Assembly (NCBI RefSeq): GCF_004136575.1
Contig: NZ_NOIQ01000013.1
Coordinates: 1 to 64,000 of the forward strand
Direction: 5' to 3'
Length of the DNA stretch: 64,000 nt
DNA from: Rothia koreensis
Lineage (GTDB): Bacteria > Actinomycetota > Actinomycetes > Actinomycetales > Micrococcaceae
Each line of letters starts with the position of its first letter. Positions within the stretch are counted from its first letter, which is position 1. The notes beneath the pieces were generated by a model. That model was not told the origin of the DNA. It saw only the letters and a list, made by a program, of their open reading frames with translations, and did not search any database. The translations under genes were made by a program, and so were the position numbers. Positions 18,249 to 25,665 of the stretch are shown here, one piece after another.

Positions 18249-18911
18249 TTATTTTCCGCGACGGGACCGTTCCTCCGCCGCCTTCCACGCCCGCTGAGCG
18301 GGCGTCATGGATCCTCCCTTGGCGCGAGAAGGGATCGACCCCTGGTGCGTCTGGACACCGGTACCCATGTTGATCCCCGTGCCGATGATTCCGGAGCGCC
18401 ATCCGTGGCAGATGGCCAAGGCGACGGCGTCGGCGGCGTCGGCCGGCTTCGGCGCGGCGTCCAGTTCGAGGATGCGGGCCACCATGCGCCCCACAGATTT
18501 CTTGTCCGCCCTCCCGCTGCCGGTCACGGCCGCTTTGACCTCGGATGGGGTGTGCCATGCCACGGGGATGCCGGCGGCGGCAGCTGCCGCAATGACCACG
18601 CCGGAGGCGTGCGCGGTTCCGATCACGGTGTTGACGGATTCCTGGGCAAAAATGCGTTCGATGGCCATCACGTCGGGGCGGTAGGTCTCGACCCAACCCT
18701 GCATCGCACGCTGGATGTGCAGGACTCGGGCATCCAGTGACTCACTGGCCTGGGTTCCTGCGGCCCCCGCGTCGACGAAATGCGCTGTGCGGTTCCCGGA
18801 CATGTCGACCACGCCGAACCCGCACCGTGTGAGCCCCGGATCGACCCCGAGGATGCGCAAGGGACCGGCGGAGGCTGGTGATGCAACGGCTCCGACCGGT
18901 CCCTTGTTCAT
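18249..18911 (-). CDS. ruvC: Holliday junction resolvase RuvC
   Basis: Dimeric endonuclease that cuts Holliday junctions. It has 220 residues from ATG 18911, where GGGAGAG is well placed upstream; the open frame continues further but overlaps yebC. The RNase H-like catalytic acids are visible: D in [16 protein letters not shown] in [13 protein letters not shown], and the pair in [14 protein letters not shown]. The region [17 protein letters not shown] is also typical. An N-terminal extension of about 17 residues and a C-terminal basic tail are additions to the core. It lies 26 bases downstream of yebC. Confidence 0.95.
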   Translation of the reverse strand: MNKGPVGAVASPASAGPLRILGVDPGLTRCGFGVVDMSGNRTAHFVDAGAAGTQASESLDARVLHIQRAMQGWVETYRPDVMAIERIFAQESVNTVIGTAHASGVVIAAAAAAGIPVAWHTPSEVKAAVTGSGRADKKSVGRMVARILELDAAPKPADAADAVALAICHGWRSGIIGTGINMGTGVQTHQGSIPSRAKGGSMTPAQRAWKAAEERSRRGK

Positions 18912-18937
18912 AGCACTCTCCCGAATATGCTCAGCGA

Positions 18938-19699
18938 CTAGTCGTCGGCTTCGAGCTCTTCCATCACGGCGGGCGAGATGTCCGCATTCGAATAGACGTT
19001 CTGGACGTCGTCGAGGGCCTCGACCGCGTCGGCCAGGCGCAGGAACTTGCGTGCACCCTCGGCATCCAGGTCCACCGTCATGGTGGGTCGCCACTGGGGG
19101 TCGTCGTTGTTGTAGTCGAGTTCCGCCTCGTCGAGTGCCTTGCGGATCTCCGGAAGGTCGGTCGCCTCGGAGATGACCTCGAACATCTCTTCTTCTTCCT
19201 TGACCTCGTCGGCGCCCGCGTCCAGAACGGCCATCAGGACGTCGTCCTCCGTGAGGCCGTCCGTCTTGGCGACCTCGACCACGCCCTTGCGCTCGAACAG
19301 GAACGAAACCGACCCGGGGTCGGCCATGGTTCCGCCATTGCGCGTGACCGCAACCCGAACGTCAGATGCGGCACGGTTCTTGTTGTCCGTGAGGCACTCG
19401 ATGTACAGGGCAGAGCCCTGGGGTCCGCGGGCTTCGTAGAGGATCTCGGAGTACTCGACGACCTCGCCGGTCAGGCCGGCACCGCGCTTGACCGCGCGGT
19501 CGATGTTGTCATTGGGCACTGAGTTCTTCTTGGCCTTGGAAATGGCCAGGTCCAGCGCGGGATTGCCGGAGACATCGGCACCGCCCATGCGGGCGGCCAC
19601 CTCAATGCCCTTGATGTACTTGGCGAAGGCCTTGGCCCGCTTCGCATCGATCGCGGCCTTCTTGTGTTTGGTGGTGGCCCACTTGGAGTGACCCGACAT
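18938..19699 (-). CDS. YebC/PmpR-family protein
   Basis: A 253-residue member of the YebC/PmpR family, described as DNA-binding regulators and, for related members, as ribosome-associated factors helping at proline stretches. The diagnostic N-terminus [20 protein letters not shown] is complete, followed by [26 protein letters not shown] and the C-terminal acidic domain ending LEADD. It heads the ruvC-ruvA-ruvB unit in nearly all actinobacteria, as here, and lies directly before ruvC. Confidence 0.93.
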   Translation of the reverse strand: MSGHSKWATTKHKKAAIDAKRAKAFAKYIKGIEVAARMGGADVSGNPALDLAISKAKKNSVPNDNIDRAVKRGAGLTGEVVEYSEILYEARGPQGSALYIECLTDNKNRAASDVRVAVTRNGGTMADPGSVSFLFERKGVVEVAKTDGLTEDDVLMAVLDAGADEVKEEEEMFEVISEATDLPEIRKALDEAELDYNNDDPQWRPTMTVDLDAEGARKFLRLADAVEALDDVQNVYSNADISPAVMEELEADD

Positions 19700-19835
19700 A
19701 GATGTGCTCCTCGAATATAGACAATGTCCTTGCGCGGCCGTGCCTGTTCGCCCCGGCCCGGTTCCTCACGCGGATCCCCTCGACGCGTGTGTCGGGCGGC
19801 GACAGGGCGTGCCGACCACGCACAAGCCTCAAACC

Positions 19836-19841
19836 ATTGTA
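19836..19841 (-). promoter_or_regulatory. Candidate -10 element for yebC
   Basis: On the minus strand TACAAT lies about 137 bases before the yebC start, in the 218-base gap after gatD. No good -35 is visible at 16-18 bases. It is the best promoter-like hexamer in the gap and would give a long leader. Confidence 0.35.
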
Positions 19842-19917
19842 ACGACGCCAGCAAACGACCAGTTGCCGCCGTGTCGATCCACGGAGGCGTCACCGGCATA
19901 CCGGGGCCGGAACGGTT

Positions 19918-20640
19918 TCAGCGAGGTCGGGACGCCGCGACCTCACGGGCACGATCCGCCAAGGAATCGTCGATCTTCGCCGGCTCGAAAGAGCCGAACT
20001 TCCGCTCGGCGGCGTGGCGCACGAGATAGTCGGAGATCCGGGGATTCTTGGGGAGCAGGGATCCGTGCAGATAACTGCCGATCACGTGGTGCACGCGGGC
20101 CCCCTCGCCGTCGTCGTCGAGGTTGTTGCCTTCGCCCTTGGTCGCAGTGCCCAGGCGCTCGACGCCGTCGCCCAAGTAGGTCAGGCCCGAGTGGTTCTCG
20201 TAACCGACGACCGTCCCGAACTCCTCGGACTCGATCACGATGTTCCCGATCAAGCGCTCCTCACTGCCCACGGTGTGGGCATCGAAGAGCCCGATCCCTT
20301 GGAGCACCTCACCCCCGACGGTGGTGAACTGGTTCCCGAACAGCTGGTAGAGACCGCAGATGACCAGCATCGGTGCCCCGGACTCGGCCGCGGACCGCAG
20401 CACGGGTGCGATGCGGTGGAGATCGTCCTGGATCACGGTCTGCCCGGAATCCTGGCCCCCTCCGCCCACGAGAATGTCGAAGTCCTCGGGGAAGATGTCT
20501 CCCGGGTTGTAGTCGACGATCTCTGTGGCCAGCCCGTGGGCGTGTGCTCTCCTGGAGAGGGACAGGACGTTGCCCCAGTCTCCGTAGATGTTCATGTCCC
20601 GCGGGTACAGCTGCAGGATCTTCAGGGTCTTCTCGGTCAT
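19918..20640 (-). CDS. gatD: Lipid II isoglutaminyl synthase, glutaminase subunit GatD
   Basis: Glutamine amidotransferase that supplies ammonia to MurT for amidation of the D-glutamate residue in lipid II. It has 240 residues of the CobB/CobQ-like class I amidotransferase fold. The nucleophile is Cys95 in VICGLYQLFG and the catalytic histidine is His192 in GSYLHGSLLPKNP, close to the positions known for Staphylococcus aureus GatD (Cys94, His189). The start overlaps the murT stop by four bases (ATGA), so the subunits are translationally coupled. Confidence 0.92.
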   Translation of the reverse strand: MTEKTLKILQLYPRDMNIYGDWGNVLSLSRRAHAHGLATEIVDYNPGDIFPEDFDILVGGGGQDSGQTVIQDDLHRIAPVLRSAAESGAPMLVICGLYQLFGNQFTTVGGEVLQGIGLFDAHTVGSEERLIGNIVIESEEFGTVVGYENHSGLTYLGDGVERLGTATKGEGNNLDDDGEGARVHHVIGSYLHGSLLPKNPRISDYLVRHAAERKFGSFEPAKIDDSLADRAREVAASRPR

Positions 20641-21932
20641 CCGATATCAGCCACCTCGGTGGTCTTGGCCAGCTCCCGGCGCAGGGCGAGCATGGACGTG
20701 TACGTGCAGAATACCCGCATGGGTTTGTCCCCCGATCCGCGGACGAATTCGTCCAAGGCGCTCGGTAGGTCCGTGTTGACCGCACGCACGGAAACATCGT
20801 CGTGCTCGAGGCGCAGGGCCATGTCGTAGGCGCGCGTCCCGGAGACCACGTCCACACCGCCGTGCTGCAACGATTCGAAGTCGACGTCCCACAGCCAGGA
20901 GACATCCCGTCCGTCGGCGTATTCGTCGTTGATCGTGATCATGGTCGCGTAGTCCTCACCCGTGGCCGAGGCCAGGGACAGGCGAAAACCCGCCGGGTTC
21001 TTCACGAGCAACAGTTGCAGGCTGCGGTCCCCGATCCGGACGGATTCCCCTCGCCCGAAGGCGGGGGTGACCTTGGACAGTTCGGCCAGCAACGCGGCCT
21101 CGTCGGCGTCCTCCCCCATGATTTCGAGGGTCAGCGCCAGGGCTCCCGCGGCGTTGTAGATGTTGTAGATGCCGTAGAGGTTGATATCGGTCGTAACCTC
21201 CCGGTCACCGATCATCAGGTGAGTCCGGGTTCCCTCGAAGGAAGTCAGCGCGACCGAAGCCTCCGGCAGGTTTTCCGCCTGCTGGGGGGTCCGGTTGTCA
21301 CGCATTTCGTCGTCCGAGGGGAATCGCGATCGAAGACCCTCGGACAGACCGTAGTAGGCGACCTCCGTGCCTTCCTCGACGTCCTGGGAGATTCGGCGGA
21401 TTCTCGGATCCTCCCGGTTGAGAACCACCGTTCCCGTGGTCGCGCGAGCCAGCTGGGTGAGCATCTTGCGTGTCGTGTCGATTTCGCCGAAACGGTCCAG
21501 CTGGTCGCGCATCACGTTCAGCAAGAGCGAGTACTTGGGCTGCACCATTTTGACGAAATGCACGGCGTGGGCCTCGTCCAGCTCCAACACGGCGATGTCC
21601 GCGTCGAGCTCACCCTTGAGGTTCATCTCGCCCAGCAGGGCCGCCGCGACACCACGCACGAAATTCGATCCGGTGCGGTTGGTGAAGACCTTGAGACCCT
21701 GGGATTCGAGGAGCTGAACGGCCATTTTGGTGGTCGTCGTCTTCCCATTGGTCCCGGAGACCACGACGACGCCGCGGGGCAGAGCCGAGAGTTCACGCTC
21801 CACGAATCCGGGGTCGAGCTTCTCCATGAAGAGTCCGGGGAAAGCGGACCCGCCCCCGCGGAATTTGGATGCGTACCGGATGCCTTGGCCGATCAGGCGG
21901 GTGGCATGTCCGAAGATGACTGGTCTTGGCAT
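20637..21932 (-). CDS. murT: Lipid II isoglutaminyl synthase, Mur-ligase subunit MurT
   Basis: Mur-ligase-like subunit that amidates lipid II glutamate to isoglutamine at the inner face of the membrane. It has 431 residues with the P-loop VVSGTNGKTTTTKMAV near residue 60, the LELDEAHAVHF metal/ATP block and a C-terminal DUF1727-type domain. Staphylococcal MurT carries a four-cysteine zinc ribbon in its central domain; I find only one cysteine here (near residue 410), so that ribbon is absent. It is divergent from the DUF2797 gene across 50 bases and heads the murT-gatD operon. Confidence 0.92.
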   Translation of the reverse strand: MPRPVIFGHATRLIGQGIRYASKFRGGGSAFPGLFMEKLDPGFVERELSALPRGVVVVSGTNGKTTTTKMAVQLLESQGLKVFTNRTGSNFVRGVAAALLGEMNLKGELDADIAVLELDEAHAVHFVKMVQPKYSLLLNVMRDQLDRFGEIDTTRKMLTQLARATTGTVVLNREDPRIRRISQDVEEGTEVAYYGLSEGLRSRFPSDDEMRDNRTPQQAENLPEASVALTSFEGTRTHLMIGDREVTTDINLYGIYNIYNAAGALALTLEIMGEDADEAALLAELSKVTPAFGRGESVRIGDRSLQLLLVKNPAGFRLSLASATGEDYATMITINDEYADGRDVSWLWDVDFESLQHGGVDVVSGTRAYDMALRLEHDDVSVRAVNTDLPSALDEFVRGSGDKPMRVFCTYTSMLALRRELAKTTEVADIG

Positions 21933-21982
21933 GGGACCAATCCTAACCCTAGGCCGCGACCGATATTTGCCATGATGGGCTC

Positions 21983-22975
21983 ATGAATTCGTCACCCGCC
22001 GACACCTTCCCCGACTCTCCTTTCGTATGGCGGGACCTCACGTGGCCCGAACGCCAACCTGTGGCCAAAGTCGAGCCAATGGCCGGGGGCGCTCCGACGG
22101 GGGAGGTCGTCCGCGTCCGGGTGACTCCGAATATGGCCCTGGGAGTCGTCCTGCTTGACGAAACCTTCGACGAGAGCGGTCTCTGGTGCAGCGGCTTCGC
22201 CCACGCCGAGCTCGACGACGCCGGCCGCCCTTCCTTCCGCACCGTGCCGTGCCCCCGCACAAACCGCCTGGCACGAGGTCAGCAATGCCCTCTGTGCATG
22301 CACCTGGACCGGTTCCGCCCCATTCACCGGGCGCACCAGGGTGCCGAGTTGACCGAGGCGGCCCGGGCCTACATCGAGCTCCCGCACTGGTTGTACGTCG
22401 CGACCTTTCCGGACGGCACCTCCAAGGTGGGCACGGCCCACGAAAGGTCGAAGACCACCAGGGTGGACCAGCAGGCGGTCGCTCGGGCATCGTACGTTGC
22501 CCTCGCCGACAACGGCCTGATCGTGCGTCACCTCGAGGACCACCTCACCCGGGCTCTGGGGCTGACGCAGGTCAAACGGGTGGCCAGCAAGGTCAGGGCC
22601 TGGTCCGGCCCTGAGGACCCGCGGGAGATCGACGATCTCCACGCGGCAGCCGCCGAGGGCGCCAGACGATACCTGGAACGGCTGGAAGAGCCCGGGTTCC
22701 GGGTGGCGCACGACGATTGGTCTCCCGCGGAATCAATGCTCGATGCCTACGAACACTTGGAACGATCCTCCGACCGACCGTTGCATCCGCACGCCTCGTG
22801 GGAAGGCCCGGAGCTGTTCCGTGTCGCTTCCGGCACCGGGCCATTCCTCACCGCAGCCCTCGTCCAGGATCCCGGAGCCGGCGACTACCTGCTCAATACG
22901 GCGAGCCTGAAGAACCGGGCAAGCATGGCCGTCCAGGACGATGGGTCGACCACCGTCCAGACATCACTGTTCTGA
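21983..22975 (+). CDS. DUF2797 protein with zinc-finger-like cysteines
   Basis: A 330-residue protein I place in the DUF2797 family. The pattern C-x3-R..LARGQQCPLC (about residues 92-108) looks like a metal-binding knuckle, and the following LYVATFPDGTSKVGTAHERS with a later R..Q segment resembles the GIY-YIG-like fold proposed for the family. The C-terminal half is less conserved-looking. It stands alone between the divergent murT operon and the LOG gene. Its biochemical function is unknown; a nucleic-acid role would be guesswork. Confidence 0.65.
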   Translation: MNSSPADTFPDSPFVWRDLTWPERQPVAKVEPMAGGAPTGEVVRVRVTPNMALGVVLLDETFDESGLWCSGFAHAELDDAGRPSFRTVPCPRTNRLARGQQCPLCMHLDRFRPIHRAHQGAELTEAARAYIELPHWLYVATFPDGTSKVGTAHERSKTTRVDQQAVARASYVALADNGLIVRHLEDHLTRALGLTQVKRVASKVRAWSGPEDPREIDDLHAAAAEGARRYLERLEEPGFRVAHDDWSPAESMLDAYEHLERSSDRPLHPHASWEGPELFRVASGTGPFLTAALVQDPGAGDYLLNTASLKNRASMAVQDDGSTTVQTSLF

Positions 22976-23079
22976 CCCGTTCGAAAGAGTCACCACGTCC
23001 GGACGTAACCCGCCCACGCGACGAGGGTGCGGGTGTCGCAGCAGGTCCGAAGAAGCGATCCGGGACTATGGTGGGTTCC

Positions 23080-23703
23080 ATGACCGTCGATGACCCAGCC
23101 CCCTTGCCCTCCTTGCCTCCCATGCCACCGCGTCAGGTTCGCACGATCACGGCCTACACTGGTTCGGCGGTCGGAAGCGATGCCGTCTACTCGGAAGCTG
23201 TCCGGCGGCTCGCCGTAGCGATAGCCCAACGCGGGATCGACATCGTCTACGGTGGCGGCAAGGTCGGGCTCATGGGCGTCCTCGCTGATTCCGCGCTGCA
23301 CGCCGGAGGTACCGTGCGTGGCGTCATCCCTCAATCTTTAGTTGAAGGCGAGATTGGCCACCCCGGGCTCAGCTCGCTCGACGTCGTCGACGACATGCAC
23401 CAGCGCAAGAATGCGATGGCCGAAGACGGAGACGCCTTCGTGGCCCTTCCGGGAGGGGCCGGAACGCTCGAGGAGCTCTTCGAGACGTGGACCTGGCAAC
23501 AGCTGGGGTTGCACTCGAAACCCGTAGCGCTCTACAACGTCAACGGATTCTGGAACCCCCTGCTGGACCTTCTCGATCACATGGTCGAGGAGGGATTCCT
23601 CAGCGAGAAATTGCGCCACTCTCTGGTCATCGAATCTGAACCTGAACCTCTTCTTGAAGCATTGACTCGCTGGCAGCCGCCCGAGCCCAAATGGGCGAAA
23701 TAG
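23080..23703 (+). CDS. LOG-family (Lonely guy) phosphoribohydrolase
   Basis: Probable nucleotide phosphoribohydrolase of the LOG family (TIGR00730), which hydrolyses N6-modified AMP or related monophosphates to free base and ribose 5-phosphate. It has 207 residues. The substrate loop YGGGKVGLMG (residues about 60-70) and the catalytic/phosphate motif PGGAGTLEELFE (about 120-131) are intact. No ribosome-binding site precedes ATG 23080, but GACTAT at 23064-23069 is correctly placed as a -10 for a leaderless transcript; ATG 23068 is the alternative. It converges with the HIT gene, with three bases between the stops. Confidence 0.85.
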   Translation: MTVDDPAPLPSLPPMPPRQVRTITAYTGSAVGSDAVYSEAVRRLAVAIAQRGIDIVYGGGKVGLMGVLADSALHAGGTVRGVIPQSLVEGEIGHPGLSSLDVVDDMHQRKNAMAEDGDAFVALPGGAGTLEELFETWTWQQLGLHSKPVALYNVNGFWNPLLDLLDHMVEEGFLSEKLRHSLVIESEPEPLLEALTRWQPPEPKWAK

Positions 23704-23706
23704 GCA

Positions 23707-24282
23707 TCATTGGTCGTCATTGGGATTCGCCAAGTCGGACGGCCAGGCCTCCGCTACGAGATGGCGGATCTCATCGAGTGTCTGCGTGACGGTTTTGGTC
23801 CCGGCGACGATCGGCAGGAAGTTGGTGTCCCCGTTCCACCGCGGGATCACGTGTTCGTGCAGGTGGGCAGCGATACCCGCGCCACCGACCTTCCCTTGGT
23901 TCATCCCCATGTTGAAACCGGCGGCGTTCGACGTCTGACGGAGGACCCGCATCGCGGTCTGGACGCACGCGGACATTTCGGCCGTTTCCTCCGAGTCGAT
24001 CTCGTCGAAATTGGACACGTGCCGATACGGGCAGACCAGCAGGTGACCGGGGTTGTACGGGTACAGGTTCAGGACCACGAAGACGTGCTCGCCCCGGTAG
24101 ACGATCAGCGAGTCCTGGTCCGAGCGACCGGGGGCTGCGCAGAAGGGACAGGAGTTCTCCGTGTAGTCCTGCTGTCCCCCGCTGACGTACGCCTTGCGGT
24201 GCGGGGTCCACATGCGTTGAAAAGCATCCGGGACTCCGGGCAGCACGAAGTCGTCGGTCGAGTAGTCAGGTTCCTCCGTCAT
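23707..24282 (-). CDS. HIT-family nucleotide hydrolase or phosphorylase
   Basis: A 191-residue histidine-triad protein. The active-site motif is HLHEHVIPRW, and CPFC near residue 45 is the upstream zinc-type pair found in actinobacterial members. In Mycobacterium tuberculosis the orthologue of this type (Rv2613c) is an Ap4A phosphorylase, so breakdown of diadenosine polyphosphates is a reasonable guess. In many actinobacteria this gene lies directly after thrS and before pgsA; here thrS is 5 kb away, separated by the biotin operon and one plus-strand gene, and pgsA is absent. Confidence 0.88.
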   Translation of the reverse strand: MTEEPDYSTDDFVLPGVPDAFQRMWTPHRKAYVSGGQQDYTENSCPFCAAPGRSDQDSLIVYRGEHVFVVLNLYPYNPGHLLVCPYRHVSNFDEIDSEETAEMSACVQTAMRVLRQTSNAAGFNMGMNQGKVGGAGIAAHLHEHVIPRWNGDTNFLPIVAGTKTVTQTLDEIRHLVAEAWPSDLANPNDDQ

Positions 24283-24387
24283 GCATCCAGCTTAGGCCGT
24301 CGATTCCCCTGGCTGTGGGCGGGTCGTAGTGAGCCTTCATGACATCGACGCATTCACCGTCGCCGCCCGGGGTATAGGTTGGGAACC

Positions 24388-24891
24388 ATGCGCCCCCTCT
24401 CAGAAACAGAGATCAGACACAGCTTCATCAATTGCAGTCAGGGCGAGGCCCAGCGGATTCATCTCCCGGGACAGCTTGCGCGGACCGACTGGGGATCGCA
24501 GGCCTTCCTGGGGTGGATCGACCCGAAGAGTCCCCATCGGGGGTATGTGGTCGCCGAGACCGCGAACGGTCCCGAGGGCGTGGTCCTCCACCGCACGCCC
24601 CACCGCGGCAAACCGATGGCACAAATGTGCCAGTTCTGCCTGACACTGCACGGCGGCACCGGTGTTTCGATGTACTCGGCCCAACGTCCCGCCACGAAGA
24701 AGGAACGCTATTCCTCCTTGGGCACGTACCTCTGCTCGGATCTGGGCTGCGCGGACTACGCCGTAAGCCGCAAACGCCCCGAAGGCATCCGTCAGATGGA
24801 GGAAACCATCACGATCGAGGACCGCAAGGAACGGACGTCCGACAACGTCGAACGCTTCATCCTCCGGCTCAAGGAACGTTCCCGTTCGTGA
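24388..24891 (+). CDS. FBP-type treble-clef zinc-finger protein
   Basis: A 167-residue protein of the FBP / FusB-like C-terminal zinc-finger family. Four cysteines stand as MCQFC (about residue 78) and LCSDLGC (about 113), with the typical TGVSMYSAQR and SLGTYLCSDL blocks between. FusB itself binds elongation factor G and rescues ribosomes from fusidic acid; whether this stand-alone actinobacterial form does so is not known. No ribosome-binding site is present, and TATAGG at 24373-24378 sits where a -10 would give a leaderless message starting near ATG 24388. The stop lies three bases from the stop of bioD on the other strand. Confidence 0.75.
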   Translation: MRPLSETEIRHSFINCSQGEAQRIHLPGQLARTDWGSQAFLGWIDPKSPHRGYVVAETANGPEGVVLHRTPHRGKPMAQMCQFCLTLHGGTGVSMYSAQRPATKKERYSSLGTYLCSDLGCADYAVSRKRPEGIRQMEETITIEDRKERTSDNVERFILRLKERSRS

Positions 24892-24894
24892 GCC

Positions 24895-25665
24895 TCAGCC
24901 ACCGACTGTGCCGGTCGGGCGAGCCTCGCGTGGAAATTCCTGGAGACACAGGCAATCGCGCCGGATCGTGAACAGTCTCGACCGGTACTCTGCGGCGCGG
25001 CTCGCCAGGTAGTCCAGGTTGGCCCGCTCGACGTCGTCCGGCCGCTCCGAAGTGCCGGATACCACCAGGCACGTGGGGAGCACGCCTCGACGACTCAGAT
25101 GCTCCAGGGCCAATTCGGTGTGGTTCTGAGTTCCCAGCCCGGGGCGGCACACCAGCACCAGATGCGCCCCAGGATCGACCGAGACCCCGCCGCCGGAGCG
25201 TCCGCGCAGTGCTCGGACGGCGTCGACGGTCGTTTCGCCGTCCGAGGTCAGGGCCACTGTCACTCCCCCGGATCCTTCGATGACCAGCGAGCGCGACGTC
25301 GTCAGGTGCGCGGACCAACGTGACACGTGCGTTCCGAGTGTCGGCAGCTCGGTGGCCGGTGCATCGGAGTATCGCAGGGCGTCTCGTGGCGCCATGGCCG
25401 GACCGAGCCGCACGCCTTCCGAGCCGGTCACCCCGCCCGGATACCCCAACAATTCCAGGCACTCGTCGGCGTCTCCCGGCTCCCCCGGTTTCAACCCCGT
25501 TTGGACGGGCTTGTCGATGTGGACCCGCCCCGTTCGCCGCAGGATTTCCCCCGCGAGCGCCGCCGTGGTCCATGTCTTGCCGATGTCCGTGTCGGTGCCC
25601 GTGACCACCCAGGTCTGGCCCGGTGGCAGGGAGGTCGAGGCGCAGGTGTCGGAGTGTGTGGTCAT
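24895..25665 (-). CDS. bioD: Dethiobiotin synthase BioD
   Basis: ATP-dependent carboxylase that closes the ureido ring, turning 7,8-diaminopelargonate into dethiobiotin. It has 256 residues from ATG 25665, whose ATGA overlaps the stop of the bioF-P450 fusion. The P-loop VVTGTDTDIGKTWTTAAL (residues 19-36), the substrate lysine in DKPVQTG and the Mg-binding EGSGGVTVAL segment are visible. The last is EGAGGLLVPL in many BioD proteins, a mild variation. It is the third and last gene of the bioA-bioF::P450-bioD operon; bioB is not in the cluster. Confidence 0.9.
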   Translation of the reverse strand: MTTHSDTCASTSLPPGQTWVVTGTDTDIGKTWTTAALAGEILRRTGRVHIDKPVQTGLKPGEPGDADECLELLGYPGGVTGSEGVRLGPAMAPRDALRYSDAPATELPTLGTHVSRWSAHLTTSRSLVIEGSGGVTVALTSDGETTVDAVRALRGRSGGGVSVDPGAHLVLVCRPGLGTQNHTELALEHLSRRGVLPTCLVVSGTSERPDDVERANLDYLASRAAEYRSRLFTIRRDCLCLQEFPREARPTGTVGG

